Below, piece after piece: positions 20,366 to 31,798 of a stretch of 64,000 nucleotides of DNA. How positions within the stretch are numbered: the stretch's first letter is position 1; each line of letters begins with the position of its first letter. A program made the position numbers and the translations under genes. A model generated the notes under the pieces. That model did not search any database. It was not told the origin of the DNA and saw only the letters and a list, made by a program, of their open reading frames with translations. Location: positions 114,560,242 to 114,624,241 of the forward strand of contig BSWB01000006.1 of the NCBI GenBank assembly GCA_033239125.1. Direction: 5' to 3'. The stretch comes from Fagopyrum homotropicum (taxonomy: Eukaryota > Streptophyta > Magnoliopsida > Caryophyllales > Polygonaceae).

Positions 20366-21658
20366 TGTGGATGTAGTTATATGACTTATGTGGATGATTG
20401 TATGACTTTATTCGGATATTTATGATTTTCTTTATGCTCTATGTGTTTATCTGAGATTACATGCAGACATACATGTTTTTGTTTGAGAAAAACATCAAAG
20501 ACTGGTTTAAATAAATAAAAAATTGACCTCGACCGGGATGGTTCTGGCCAAACGAGGTTGACCACCTCAGTTGACTTAAAACACCTTGACCGAGGTAGGG
20601 TTTCTAACTGAGAATTTTCGAAAAAGTTTTTGTGTTTCTCCTCTAGATATGATCTCACTGAAGATAAAGATTGCAGATTGAATTTAAAATCCTTACATGC
20701 TTAAAAGGTTTTATGATATGTTTAAGTTGCTATTTGCTTTGTTTTAAAATGCTAGCATGTTTGATTCTTTGTCTTTATCAAAATTATGTTGAATTTGAAG
20801 GTTGACACCACATGATGAGTTCTCTCACTTTCTTCCTAGAAAGACCAAGGCAATTCATTCTCTTCTCTTCTTCTTCTTGATCATGCTTAACCCCTCATAC
20901 ATATTTACCTCCCTTTACCTATCCGGGAATTTGGAAGCAAGTGGTGAAAGTAAGTGAAAGAAAAGTTGAGATGATGGCTGAAAGTTTAGAAAGTAATAAT
21001 AGGTTTGGGGAAGTCAATCATGATGATGAGTAACTCGGCACCATTCACATAGCCGGGTGTTTGTGTCTTGCCAAAGTCGGATTGAGCGATATTCCTAACG
21101 GGTCATGGTATGTGCATCAAGGGTTTGATGCATATCAAGAAATTGATGATTGCTAATCTCCCAGGCTTCGGTTATTGTGCACCTCTGTCCATGCATCCCA
21201 AAAAGTAAAGTAAAAAGAAAAAGTGTGAAATAAGCAAAGCTTATTGGTGGATGATATTGAAAGTCAAGTGATATCCTTTTCCCGGATTATAGCACCACAT
21301 TACCTTCTATATATCCCTACCCTACACGTTTCTTGACCTTACTTTTGGGAAGCCCTTGAGACCTCGAGCTTGTTGATTGACTTAGTGGTTTAAACTGGAT
21401 TATACATGATTGATTTCGATAAACATGAATTATTATGCATTCTTTGATTTTATGTAAAGATGAACAACTTTCTTATATTCATAAAATGTTTTGATCATGT
21501 TTTGATTTTATTTACCATGAAGCATTCTCTTAGAGTGATCTATGAGTGGAGCACACCACCAAAAATGTTTTGAAAGGTTTTCATTGATTTTTGATAACCT
21601 ATAATTCATTCTATCTTGTGTTTTATATTCGGAACTTGCTTGGGGACAAGCAAGGGCT
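20366..21658 (+). other. 3' non-coding region of copy A
   Basis: About 1.3 kb between the 3' ORF and the polypurine tract, without a coding pattern. It contains a CACCTCGG-type cluster (20525-20600), the cross-family conserved block (21001-21111) and AT-rich text shared with B1, B2 and B3. A long 3' non-coding region is usual for Athila elements. Confidence 0.6.
21001..21111 (+). repeat. Conserved non-coding block shared by both Athila families (A copy)
   Basis: A stretch of about 110 bases running from AGGTTTGGGGAAGTCAATC through CATAGCCGGGTGTTTGTG to CGATATTCCTAACGGG. It recurs in B1 (25824-25934, minus), B2 (41117-41226), B3 (62041-62150) and family C (47203-47311, minus) with very few differences, although the families' LTRs are largely unalignable. 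It has no open frame. A structural RNA or packaging role is possible but unproven. Confidence 0.7.
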
Positions 21659-21673
21659 AAGTATGGGATATTT
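21659..21673 (+). promoter_or_regulatory. Polypurine tract of copy A
   Basis: AAGTATGGGATATTT lies directly before the LTR start TGATAGCATG. It primes plus-strand DNA synthesis in this class. B3 and the minus-strand copies have AAGTATGGGGTATTT or AAGTATGGGGTTATT. Confidence 0.6.
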
Positions 21674-22226
21674 TGATAGCATGAATTGTTGTCTATATTT
21701 TGGGGCCTGTTTAGACGTTTTATCTTCAATAATCTGCATGTTTGGATGTATATTATGTGATTATATTGTCGTTTCATCTACCTTTGCGGGAATCGAGGTA
21801 TACACCAAGTTTCGTTGTAATCGTAGGTAAAATGGCATGTTTTGCATCAAAAAGGAGCAAAAGGAGCTAAGGAGTCATTGGAACTACATTCAGGAGCTTA
21901 AGGAAGAATCCAGGAAGCATGGCCATGGATTAGAGATTTACTTTGGACCAGATTTGAGAGGTTTCACCTTCAGTTTAGAGTCACCTCGGTTGGACGAATT
22001 TCACCTCGACCGAGGTGATCTAGAGGAGCCGACTCGATCGAGGCGAACACCTTGGACACGGCAAGGATATTTTATTCTTGGCTGAGATCTTTTATTTTTG
22101 GAAGGAAGAACTTATATTTTTAGGCTTGATTTCTGGAAGGAAGAAGATAATTTAGCCTATATATTTTACCTATTTTTATGGAAAGAGATCTTTCTAAGAT
22201 ATCTTATCTTTGAAGAGTAATTTTCC

Positions 22227-22236
22227 TATAAAAAGG
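22227..22236 (+). promoter_or_regulatory. LTR TATA box (copy A)
   Basis: TATAAAAAGG about 550 bases inside the LTR and 210 bases downstream of the perfect palindrome at 22002. Transcription is expected to start some 30 bases later. Confidence 0.6.
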
Positions 22237-22852
22237 GTTGGATTTTCCACAAATCGATATCCGGCTTACACCGCATACGCTACGAACACCCAGCTGAGGC
22301 GCAAGACAACTGTTCTACCCCACAATAGTTGGGAGATTTGAAGAACCTTTTTGAAGGTTGAAGAAAGATTGAAGGAAGAAAGTTGATAGCTTTTTAGCTT
22401 TTATGAAGGGTTTTGTAAGATTCTCTTAGATTCCTTTCTTTGTTGACTTGTTATGTTGGATTGTGATCCAAGGAACGCTTGTTGATTGATAATTGATTCA
22501 GTTATTGAAGCCTTTCTCTTAAGGTTTTCTTGTTCAATTATTCTCTTCCTTCCTTTATATTTGATTATTACTTTCATGATGATGAGTGGCTAATTTCTTT
22601 GTGTGATTCTAGGGTGATTGGCTGAAGGTTGTGGGAAAAACAATGATAGAATAATCTTAATCACAGTAGGACCCTGAAAGCTCGAGTCTTTATCCTTAAC
22701 CCTAAAGCATCTCGCTCAGTCGATGAACATCTCGGCCGGGGTGGAATTCTTCTGACCGAGGTGACTTATCTGATCCAAAACTGAGAGTTAAGTGTTAGAG
22801 TTGCCAAATCCTATTCTTATTACACCTTTCCTGGTTCAATGCAAGCCTAGGA

Positions 22853-23109
22853 TGAGACTTACCCGGTGATTCCTTTGTTTGTACCTAAGATCATAAGTAT
22901 GGGTAATAAAGGTCTATCCTTTATTGGGGTTTGAGTGTGCTTTCATTCCATCTTTGTGAGTTAGCCTGAGACTTACCCGGTAAAGGTTGATTCTATTCCC
23001 TTAGTTGGAGTGTTAGTTTGAGATTATAGTTCTTTTCCTTAATTCCTTGAGACTTACCCGGTAATAGGAGTTACGGTTTGGGATTAGTGAGTAGTGAGAC
23101 TTACCCGGT
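22853..23109 (+). repeat. Four direct copies of TGAGACTTACCCGGT in the LTR
   Basis: Exact 15-mers at 22853, 22967, 23048 and 23095. The set is conserved in every A/B LTR with small changes (for example 43085-43240), and the inverse is seen in the minus copies. The inverse strand reads ACCGGGTAAGTCTCA, which contains a strong GTAAGT splice-donor-like core. Confidence 0.7.
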
Positions 23110-23449
23110 GATCTATTCCACTTTAGAAACACCTTCCCTTTGCAAAATCTCAGCTTTGTCCGCTTATCTTTAGATCTTGAGTTGGAACCACAACTAGATG
23201 CTTTAATCCCTAGAATTGCATACTTCCTTAATTGACTTTTTATCATCTTTGATTGCTTTGATCGCTTTTGTGGTTAGTAGTTGCATTGACAACCTATACC
23301 TGCTTTGTTTCACTAAGTCCCTGTGATCGACCCCTGGAATTTCTTGCTTTTACTACGATTAAACCGTACACTACGGGTTCGCATCCTTGTTTTAAGCTTA
23401 AATCTAGGGTTATAAATTTAAAGCTTGCACACACCGTTTGGAGCGAACA

Positions 23450-23667
23450 CTTGGACATCGGCAAGAGGATGGTGATGGTAACTACGGATTCAGGCCATGT
23501 AGAGATCTTTCGAGGATAGGATCTCGGAAAGACTGGTATAATCATCAGTGCAGTGAGAGCTATGAGACTTATCGGCCAAGGTTGCAAGGCTTTATGGTGC
23601 TATGCCATGAAGGATAGTACTAGTCCAACTTTGGAGGAGATTCCGGTAGTATGCCATGAGGGATAAT
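23450..23667 (+). pseudogene. Chromovirus protease-to-RT boundary fragment
   Basis: The frame reads LDIGKRMVMVTTDSGHVEIFRG and later SAVRAMRLIGQGCKAL and TLEEIPVV, the pattern of the segment between protease and reverse transcriptase in chromodomain Ty3/gypsy elements. It directly follows the LTR of copy A after CTTGG and is cut at 23667 by copy B1. Joined over one CTTGG, it continues the protease fragment that ends at 36761. Confidence 0.6.
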
Positions 23668-25251
23668 ACTAACCACAAGAGGTAATCAAAACAATCAAAG
23701 ATGATATAGAAGTCAATAAAGGAAATATGCAATTCTAGGGATTAAAGCATCTAGTTGTGGTTCCAACTCAAGATCTAAAGATAAGCGGACAAAGCTGAGA
23801 TTTTTGCATAGGGAAGGTGTTACTAAAGTGGAATAGATCACCGGGTAAGTCTCACTACTCACTAATCCAAAACCGTAACTCCTATTACCGGGTAAGTCTC
23901 AAGGAATTAAGATAAAGAACTATAACCTCAAACTAACACACCATCTAAGGGAATAGAATCAACCTTTACCGGGTAAGTCTCAGGCTAACTCACAAAGATG
24001 GGATGAAAGCACACTCAAACCCCAATAAAGGATAAACTTTTATTACCTATACTTATGATCTTAGGTAAACAAACAAAGGAATTACCGGGTAAGTCTCATC
24101 CTAAGCTTGCATTGAACCAGGAAAGGTGTAATAAGAATAGGATTTGGCAAACTCTAACACTTAACTCTCAGTTTAGGATCAGATAAGTCACCTCGATCAG
24201 CCAAATTCCACCCCGGCCGAGATGTTCATCGACTGAGCGAGATGCTTAGGGTTAAGGTAAAGACTCGAATTTTCAGGGTCCTACTGTGATTAAGATTATT
24301 CTATCATTGTTTTTCCCACAACCTTCAGTCAATCACCCTAGAATCACACAAGGAAATTAGCCACTCATCATCATGAAAGTATTAATCAAATATATGGGAA
24401 GAAGGTGAATATTTGAACAAGAAGAATTTAATGAAAAGACTTCAATAACTGAATCAAATATCACAACAAAAGCGTTCCTTGGATAGAAATCCAACAAGGC
24501 AAGACAACAAGGAAGGGAATCTAAGATAATCTTACAAAAACCCTTCAAAAAGCTATAAAAGCTATAGACTTCAATCTTCCTTCAACCTTCAAAAAGGTTC
24601 TTCAAATCTCCCAACTGGAGTATGGCTGCTGCATGTCTTTCGGTGTAAGCGGCCTCTATGCAGGATGTCGGATTTGTGGGAAATCCGACCCTTTTTATAG
24701 GAAAATAACCCTCCAAAGATAATATATTTTAGAAAGATCTTTTCCCATAAATATAGGTAAAATATAGGATCTGAATTATCTTCTTCCTTCCAGGAGCCAA
24801 ACCCAAAAATATAAGATCTCTTTCCAAAGATAAAAGATCTCAGCCAAGAATAAAATATTCTCTCCGCGTCCCAGGTGTTCGCGTCGGTCGAGTCGACTTC
24901 TCTGGATCACCTCGGTCGAGGTGAATCTGTGGTCAACCGAGGTGAATCACAACTGAATGTGAAATCTCTCAAATCTGGTTCAAAGTGAATCTATAATCCA
25001 TGGCTATGCTTCCTGGATGGTTCCTTATGTTCCTGAATGTAGCTCCAATGACTCCATAGCTCCTTTTGCTCCTTTTCGATGCAAAACGTGCCATTTTACC
25101 TACGATTACAACAAACTAGGTGTAGACCTCGATTCCCGCAAAGGTAGATGAAATGGTAATATAATCACATAATATACATACAAACATGCAAATTATTGAA
25201 GATAAAACGTCTAAACAAACCCCAAAATATAGACTATAATTCATGCTATCA
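23668..25251 (-). mobile_element. 3' LTR of B1, outer end missing
   Basis: Starts on the minus strand with TGATAGCATGAATTATAG at 25251 and follows the 5' LTR until the position equivalent to 33245, where chromovirus sequence takes over. It has the palindrome at 24908-24923, a TATA box at 24690-24699 and the TTACCCGGT repeats. Confidence 0.85.
24690..24699 (-). promoter_or_regulatory. LTR TATA box (B1 3' LTR)
   Basis: TATAAAAAGG on the minus strand, in the same LTR position as in copy A. Confidence 0.55.
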
Positions 25252-26707
25252 AAATACCCCATACTTAGCCCTTGCTTGTCCCCAAGCAAGTTCCGCATAT
25301 AAAAGACAAGATAGAATGGATTAATAGTCAACAAAATCAATGAAAAGTCTTTCAAAACTTTTTTATAGTGTGCAACAATCATAGATCACTCTAAGAGAGT
25401 ACTTCATGGAATTTAAAATCAATGTATGATCAAAACATTTTATAAATATAAGAAAGTTGTTCATCTTTGCATAAAATCATAGAATGCATAATAAATCATA
25501 ATTATCGAAATTAATCATGCATAATCCAGTTTAAACCACTAAGTCAATCAACAAGCTCGAGGTCTCAAGGGCTTCCCAAAAGAAAGGTCAAGAAACGTGT
25601 AGGGTAGGGATGTATGTAAGGTAATGTGGTGCTAGAATCTGGGAAAAGGATATACTTCACTTTCACTTTGACTTTCAACATCTTCCACCAATAAGCTTTG
25701 ATTATTTCACACTTTTTCTTTTACTTTACTTTTTGGGATGCATGGACTGAGGTGCACAATAACCGAAGCCTAGGAAATCAGCAATCATCAACTTTTTGAG
25801 ATGCATCAAACCCTTGATGCACATACCATGACCCGTTAGGAATATCGCTCAATCCGACTTTGGCAAGACACAAACACCCGGCTATGTGAATGGTGCCGAG
25901 TTACTCATCATCATGATTGACTTCCCCAGACCTATTATTACTTTCTAACACTTTCACTTCTAGCCAACTTCTCAACTTTAACTTCACTTGCTTTCGCCAC
26001 TTCGCTTGCTTCCAAATTCCCGGATAGGTAAAGGGAGGCAAAATGTATATGAGGGGTTAAGCATGATCAAGAAGAAGAAGAGAGAAGAATGAATTGCCTT
26101 GGTCTTTCCAGGAAGAAAGTGAGAGAACTTATCTTGCGGTGTCAACCTTCAAATTCAACATAATTTGGATAAAAACAAAGTATTAAACATGCCAAAAATT
26201 TCAAACAAAGCATTTAGCAACTTAAACATATTATAAAACCTTTCAAACACATAAAAATTTCAAAACTAGTCAGTAAACAAAGTCTTCACTGAGATCATAT
26301 CCAGATAAGGAGCACAAAAATCGTTTCGAAAACTCTCAGTTAACCTACCTCGGTCGAGATGTTCTTAGGTCAACCGAGGTGAAACACCTCGTTCGCCCAG
26401 AACTGTCCCGATCGAGGTCCCAAAATTTTTTTTAAAACCAGTTTTCTTTCAGTTTCGACGTTTTTCTCAATCAAATAACCTGTAAGTATGCATGTAGTCT
26501 CAGATAAACACATAGATGCAAAAGTGAAGCATAAATATAGATATCCGGTCAAATAGAGTCATACATCAAATAAATGTCAAGTAATACACAAATACCCCAT
26601 ACTTGGGACACACTGTCCCAGTGGGTCAGGATAAGTCTAAGGAATAAAATACTCACCGGATAACAAGCTGAACTGCATAATAAATAAGAAAGAAAATCCG
26701 GCAGCTC
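25252..26707 (-). other. 3' non-coding region of B1
   Basis: Holds the polypurine tract next to the LTR (AAGTATGGGGTATTT inverse, 25252-25266), the conserved block (25824-25934), a CACCTCGG-type cluster (26346-26420) and the hairpin plus AAGTATGGGGTATTT pair (26593-26622). No coding pattern. Confidence 0.6.
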
Positions 26708-27999
26708 TCAATAATCCTGATCCGGTGGTGGTGGTGGTGGCACATATGGATACTGGGATGGGTCAAATGGATAACCCATAGCCTGCTGGAACTGGATCTC
26801 CATCATCCTGCACTGATAATGCTGGCTCTCTAACATCTGATGAGTCCAACTGTCGATCTGTCGGTGCTGGGCGGCAAATCTCTCATCAATGTCCATAGTA
26901 AGAGCAGCATAAGAGTCAAATCATCTGATCCGTCAGATCATCGATCCGACGGTGAGCCTCTGGATCTTTGTGTCGGCGTGCTCTACGCCTAGCAGGTCTC
27001 AATGGTGATGCAGCAGGTGCAGGCTCAGCCTCAGTGTCGTCGTCCAGATCTATGACCGGCGCACTGGGTCCAGCAGTATCCGTCCCTGTATCCATCGGGA
27101 CTCCACCATCCCTGTCATCAGCTGTCTCCTCATCATCTGCCTCCTCCTCATCTGGGGCAGCTGCTGCCTCTTTGTAATCCTCCATCAGTGGGGCCCAAGC
27201 GGTCTGCCAATAATGAGGGTCATAAATAGTAAATTGGGCAGACCACCTGATCCCCTGTGGTGCAGTCAGCTCCCATGGCATAGCCACGTACGGTGTAGTC
27301 AGACCTCGAGGAACCAGAATCCGCCAAGTGATCATCTCCTGCAGCCCAAGCGGCTTGGCAGCCGCCACCATAGTGCAAGCGCTGAGATCCATATCCTGAT
27401 AGCTGGCGATGTGGGTGACAATCTCTCCGCAGCAGATGTCTCCCTTTGCCTTGGCCTTGATCCTGTGCAGATCCTCTGCCAACATCAAGCCAAAGTCCGG
27501 GATACCTCCTCTCACCATGCAGTATAGGCTGAACAGCTCCCCCTGACGGATCTTCTGGGGCGTCTCAGTACACGCTAGAAGTGTCTCACTGAAGATCCGG
27601 TGGGCTAACCTAAAGGCTAAGTGGAAGATGAACTTCTCCCTGGAATCTCCAGGGCGCCATCTGTCTGCGTGCTCAACAACATGGGCTAACCTAAAGGCTA
27701 AGTGGAAGGTGAAGGAGCTAATGAACTCTAAGGTGGGCTCCAAATAGGCTGGGGGCTCGGATCTCAGTAAACTGATCCAACCCTACTGTAGATATCATCC
27801 TCCTAAGGTCTCTGTCTACCTGGAGACAGTCAAAAGCAGACACGTCCAGGAAGCGGGGTGCAATCACTGGACGGCCGGAAATAAGGTCATAATCGACCTG
27901 GTGTCGCTCGTGGATCACCGGTCGATAGGGTCGGGAAGAAGAGGAAGAAGGGGAAGGAGAGGATCTATCCCTAAGGGAAAGGCGTCGGTCAGAACTCAT
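26708..27999 (-). pseudogene. ATHILA ORF-1-like 3' ORF of B1, rearranged
   Basis: Starts MSSDRRLSLRDRSS at 27999 and follows the copy A protein, with IPVIHERHQ-like VIHERHQVDYDLISGRP, TETPQKIRQGELF, the acidic tail and the basic RPARRRARRHKD. It is broken by a frame change near 27730, another near 26916, and a rearrangement. The segment corresponding to the copy A stretch from LMNRNY to FWGQIA is replaced, and FHLAFRLAH is present twice (near 27610 and 27690). The function of the family is unknown. The cluster of CACCTCGG motifs at 28022-28091 lies just before its start codon. Confidence 0.65.
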
Positions 28000-28021
28000 T
28001 TTCAGAAATCTGTTAATGTCA

Positions 28022-28091
28022 GGTCACCTCGGTCGACTGACAACACTCAAGAATCACCTCGGCCGAGACACTGTTCGTCTGGACCGAGGCG
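28022..28091 (-). repeat. CACCTCGGT-type cluster before the 3' ORF start (B1)
   Basis: CACCTCGGTCGACTG, CACCTCGGCCGAGAC and GGACCGAGGCGG within 70 bases, about 25 bases upstream of the minus-strand ATG. Its position matches 18821-18882 in copy A. Confidence 0.7.
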
Positions 28092-28420
28092 GAAAACTGG
28101 ATTCTAATTTCTTCTGAAAATTCAGTTCTTTTCCCCTAAAATCACTACAACTGCTTCCTATGGGGTACTTAATCCTTTCCTCAGTAAATGCAAGGGCAAC
28201 CAAAGCCCAAATCGAAGCGAAATCAGCGAGTTAGGGTTTCGGTTTCGTTTTACCTCGTTCGGCCGAATCGGTTCGATTTCTTCATAGATCGATGATGCAC
28301 TGGGATCCTCTATGCCTTAATCGCAGTTTGGAAGCGAAAATCTTTGAAAATGAGAGAGATTCGAAGGAGCGAGGTGCAAACGCGGTCGAGGGAGAGCGAA
28401 ATGGAAGAGAGAAATTAATC

Positions 28421-28431
28421 CCCCTTTTATA
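28421..28431 (-). promoter_or_regulatory. Internal TATA box for the 3' ORF (B1)
   Basis: TATAAAAGGGG on the minus strand, 422 bases before the ORF start at 27999 and about 20 bases after a CACCTCGG cluster (28447-28575). Confidence 0.6.
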
Positions 28432-28446
28432 CCCTTTCTGGAACTG

Positions 28447-28575
28447 CTGTCACCTCGGTCGAGATGATCTCGACTGGACCGAGGTGGTAGGGACCGAGGT
28501 GGTTCTTCAGAAACCCTAGTCGCCTCGGTTGCTCAAGAATCATCTCGGTCGAGGTGCTCTGACAGCAACCGAGAT
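28447..28575 (-). repeat. CACCTCGGT-type cluster upstream of internal TATA (B1)
   Basis: Includes CACCTCGGTCGAGATG, GGACCGAGGTGG (twice), CGCCTCGGTTGC and CATCTCGGTCGAGGTG in 130 bases. It is the equivalent of 18306-18430. Confidence 0.75.
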
Positions 28576-28801
28576 GCCTCAGTCAAACTTCGTCTTCTCA
28601 AATTCTCGATCTTCTGTCCTTCCAGTTATGCTCCTTCCTTTGATGTCTCATGTTATCTGTCTAGAACGCCAAAAACAAAACAAGGCAAAGCAAAAGCAAA
28701 ACTATCTAAGCTAGACTAGAAAAAGGGAAAAGAAAGCAATACCTTGGGTTGCCTCCCAAGAAGCGCTTGGTTTAAGGTCGCTAGCTGGACCATGATGCGT
28801 C

Positions 28802-31798
28802 TCAAACGAGGTATATTGGTGTAACCTCCTCAACCGGAGTTTCCGGTTTGTACTTCTTAAGTCTATGACCGTTGACCCTGAAGCTTCCGCTCGTTTCGCC
28901 CCATATCTCAACTGCACCATGAGGAAAAACATGTTTCACAACATAAGGTCCGGTCCATCTAGATTTTAACTTACCTGGAAAGAGTCGGAGGCGGGAGTTG
29001 AAGAGTAGAACTAAATCTCCTTCGTTAAGCTCCTTTGGGATGATACGCTTGTCATGCCATCTCTTCGTCCTCTCCTTATCGATTTTGGCATTCTCATAAG
29101 CGTTCAAATGCAGCTCCTCCAGCTCGTTGATTTCCAATAGCCGCTTCTCGCCGGCCTCCTTAATGTCGAAGTTCAACCATTTGATCGCCCAATATGCTTT
29201 GTGTTCTAATTAAACGGGCAAATGGCAAGACTTCCCATATACCAAATTATAAGGGGTGGTACCTATGGGAGTCTTAAATGCGGTCCTGTACGCCCAAAGA
29301 GCATCGTCCAATTTCATAGACCAATCCTTCCTCGTCCTAGAGACGGTCTTCTCTAAAATTGCTTTGATTTCTCTATTCGAGATCTCGACCTGTCCACTAG
29401 TTTGAGGGTGATAAGGGGTTGATACCTTGTGGGTTACCCCATACTTCGATAGAAGTGCTTTGAACTTCCGGTTGATGAAATGCGTTCCTCCATCGCTGAT
29501 GATGATGCGCGGAGTTCCAAAACGTGGAATGATAGTTCTGTTTAAGAACTTCACAACCACCTTGGCATCGTTAGTGGGAGAAGCGATGACTTCAACCCAT
29601 CTAGAGACGTAATCAACTGCAAGAAGAATATAGAGGTTTCCTCCGGAGGATGGAAAAGGTCCCATGAAGTCTATCCCCCATACATCAAAGATTTCCACCT
29701 CTTGGATGTTATTAAGCGGCATTTCGTTCCTCCTTGACAAATTTCCTGTTCTTTGGCATGCATCACAAGAGACAACAAACGATTGCACATCCTTAAATAA
29801 TGTAGGCCAAAAGAAACCAGAACGTAATACCTTAGCGCATGTTTTATCGGTGCTGTCATATCCTCCACAAGGAAGTGAGTGACAATGCCGTATGACGCTA
29901 TTAACTTCATCTTCCGGAATGCATCTTCGAAGTATCCCATCCGGCCCGCGCTTGAATAGAAGCGGCTCGTCCCAGCAATAGTGGCGTACCTCCTTGAAAA
30001 ATCTTTTCTTTTGAGAGTACGTCAATCCGGGCGGTATTTCTTGGCAAACAAGATAATTCACAATATCAGCATACCAAGGTCCTTTATTATCAGAAAGTTG
30101 GTGGATAGAATGTTCCACCAACTGAGGATGAATGTCAGAGAAGGGAGTAAGAATTTTGTTATTCTCAACAGTCTCAGTTGACATCATCTCGCCATCGACC
30201 TCGGTCGAGGCGCAGAGGCGTTGACCGAGATGTTCTTCAGTCGCCTCGCTCAGTCCAGAAAGTGCCTCGGTCGAGGTGCTCTGACAGCAACCGAGATTGG
30301 AGATCTTCGTCTCCTGGATTAGCTTCTCAGTTTTAGCTCCTGGATCTTCTTCCAGTGCTTTTAAGCTCCGTATATCTGCATCACAACAAGCATCTATACC
30401 TTCCTCCATTAAACTGAAACTAATAACTCTTTCGAGTGGATCGTTAATAAGGATAGAGCTCACCAATTCTCTTGATTCTTCTTCATCGTAGATGTTGAAG
30501 ATATCATCGCTTAGCTGCTCCCCTTTCATGGCTGCAAGTAATGCGAACTCCACCTCATCGCCGCCAATGTTGAATTTCAACTTGGCGTTCTTGCCATCCA
30601 CGTTGCAACCCGAAGTTGCTAGAAATGGCCTCCCGAGAATAATAGGAACAGGATAATCTGCGGGAATGTCAAGTACAACAAAATCTATAGGTAAATAGAA
30701 GTTACCTAACTTGACCGGAACGTCCTCCAAGATTCCCACGGGGTGGGTGATGGAACGATCCGCCATATATAGTCGAATCTTGACCGGCTTGGGCTCTCCA
30801 AGTCCGATCTTCGCACATAGCTCCAGCGGGATGATGCTCAAGATGGCTCCTAGATCACAAAGGGCTTCACAAGTGACATCCCCAACTTGAATGGGAATGT
30901 AAAATGAGCCGGGATCTCTCAATTTAGGTGGCATCTTCTCCTTCATGATTTGAATGAATTCCGAGGATTTAGATGTCATCCTAACTTCACCAAAATCTTC
31001 CAGTTTCCTCTTCCTTGATAGGATCTCCTTCAAGAACTTCCCATAGGCGGGCATCCCTAGAATAGCATCAAGAAAAGGAATGTTAATGTGCAGTTTATTC
31101 ATCAAGTCAAGGAACTTACCAAAATGCTTGTCTAGATGTGCTCTGGCCCTTGACTGGGGGAATGGAAGTGGTGGTTTGTATGCAGGAGGTGGAACATAAA
31201 CTTCAGTTTTCCCCTCCGCTTTCTGTTGCTCCACCTTGGTTGGCATCTCGGTCGAAGTGTTCTTCGACTGCATCTGGACCGAGGTGGTCTTCGTCGGTAC
31301 TGGCACCGACCGAGGCACTGGATCTGCAGTCTTCAGTCCACTCCTCGTAGTTATGGCCATGATCTGGCCCTTAGGGTTGCTCTCCGTCCTTGCTGGAAGC
31401 TTCCCTGGATCTCTTGGCGCTTCATTCGCCCTACTTGAAAGTTGTTGTTCAAAGGCCTTTTGGGCCTTCGAAAATGAAGTCATAGAAGTCTCCATAGCGC
31501 TAAGCTTGATCAAGATTGCCTCTAGCACTGCGTCTTTCTTTTCCGGATGAGACGAACTTGATCCTTGCCCCTGGCTCTTAAATGGAGTAGAAGAAGAAGA
31601 AGGGGAAGAGAGGAAAGGGTTAGAGGAATCGTTAGAGTTTGAGTTTGAATGATTGTTACCAGAATTTTGGTTGTTCACCCTCCAATTGTTGCTATTGGAT
31701 CCTCTATTGTTGTTGTTGTAGTTGTTGTTCCTGGAACCGTTGTTGTTGTTACGGTATCCATTGTTGTTGTTCCTTTGTCCTTGCTCTTCCTTCTTGGT
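28802..31798 (-). pseudogene. B1 gag tail, protease fused to integrase
   Basis: One reading frame of about 1000 codons carrying an Asn/Ser-rich gag tail, the TTRSGLKT linker, protease ([34 protein letters not shown]) and then, after a motif-bearing linker, directly the integrase: zinc finger, [18 protein letters not shown] and [15 protein letters not shown] (D,D,E present). The C-terminus is [17 protein letters not shown]. The histidine of the finger segment CGGH reads CGGY here. A TAA at 29208-29210 near the integrase C-terminus breaks the frame. RT and RNaseH are completely absent, with the frame kept across the junction near 30150. Confidence 0.85.
30187..30299 (-). repeat. CACCTCGGT-type cluster in the B1 protease-integrase linker
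   Basis: CCTCGGTCGAGGCG, TTGACCGAGATG, GCCTCGGTCGAGGTG and CAACCGAGATTG in 113 bases, inside the coding frame. It is equivalent to 16200-16310 in A and 38610-38690 in B2. Confidence 0.7.

Larger units (their letters stand above)
15012..23449 (+). mobile_element. Athila-like LTR retrotransposon copy A (5'-truncated, integrase-less)
   Basis: A Ty3/gypsy Athila-type element that begins abruptly in the middle of gag, matching B3 from about 58376 on, and runs to a 1776-bp 3' LTR. Order: gag end, protease, reverse transcriptase, RNaseH, a leader with internal TATA, an ATHILA ORF-1-like 3' gene, a conserved non-coding region, polypurine tract and LTR. The integrase is missing: RNaseH ends at 18084 and the text continues directly with the segment that follows integrase in copies B1-B3. 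The right flank CTTGG and the chromovirus protease that follow match the left flank of copy B2. Confidence 0.85.
21674..23449 (+). mobile_element. 3' LTR of copy A
   Basis: 1776 bases from TGATAGCATGAATTG to GGAGCGAACA (TG..CA ends). It contains a CACCTCGACCGAGGTG palindrome (22002-22017), TATAAAAAGG (22227-22236), and four copies of TGAGACTTACCCGGT in the transcribed part (22853, 22967, 23048, 23095). It is near-identical by eye to the LTRs at 41801 and 62725, indicating recent amplification. The right flank is CTTGG. Confidence 0.85.

Noticed and set aside
21508..22085. Open frames recurring at LTR starts (also near 41635-42211 and 62559-63136)
   Set aside because: They recur because the LTRs recur. 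They span the polypurine tract and LTR promoter region and look like chance frames.
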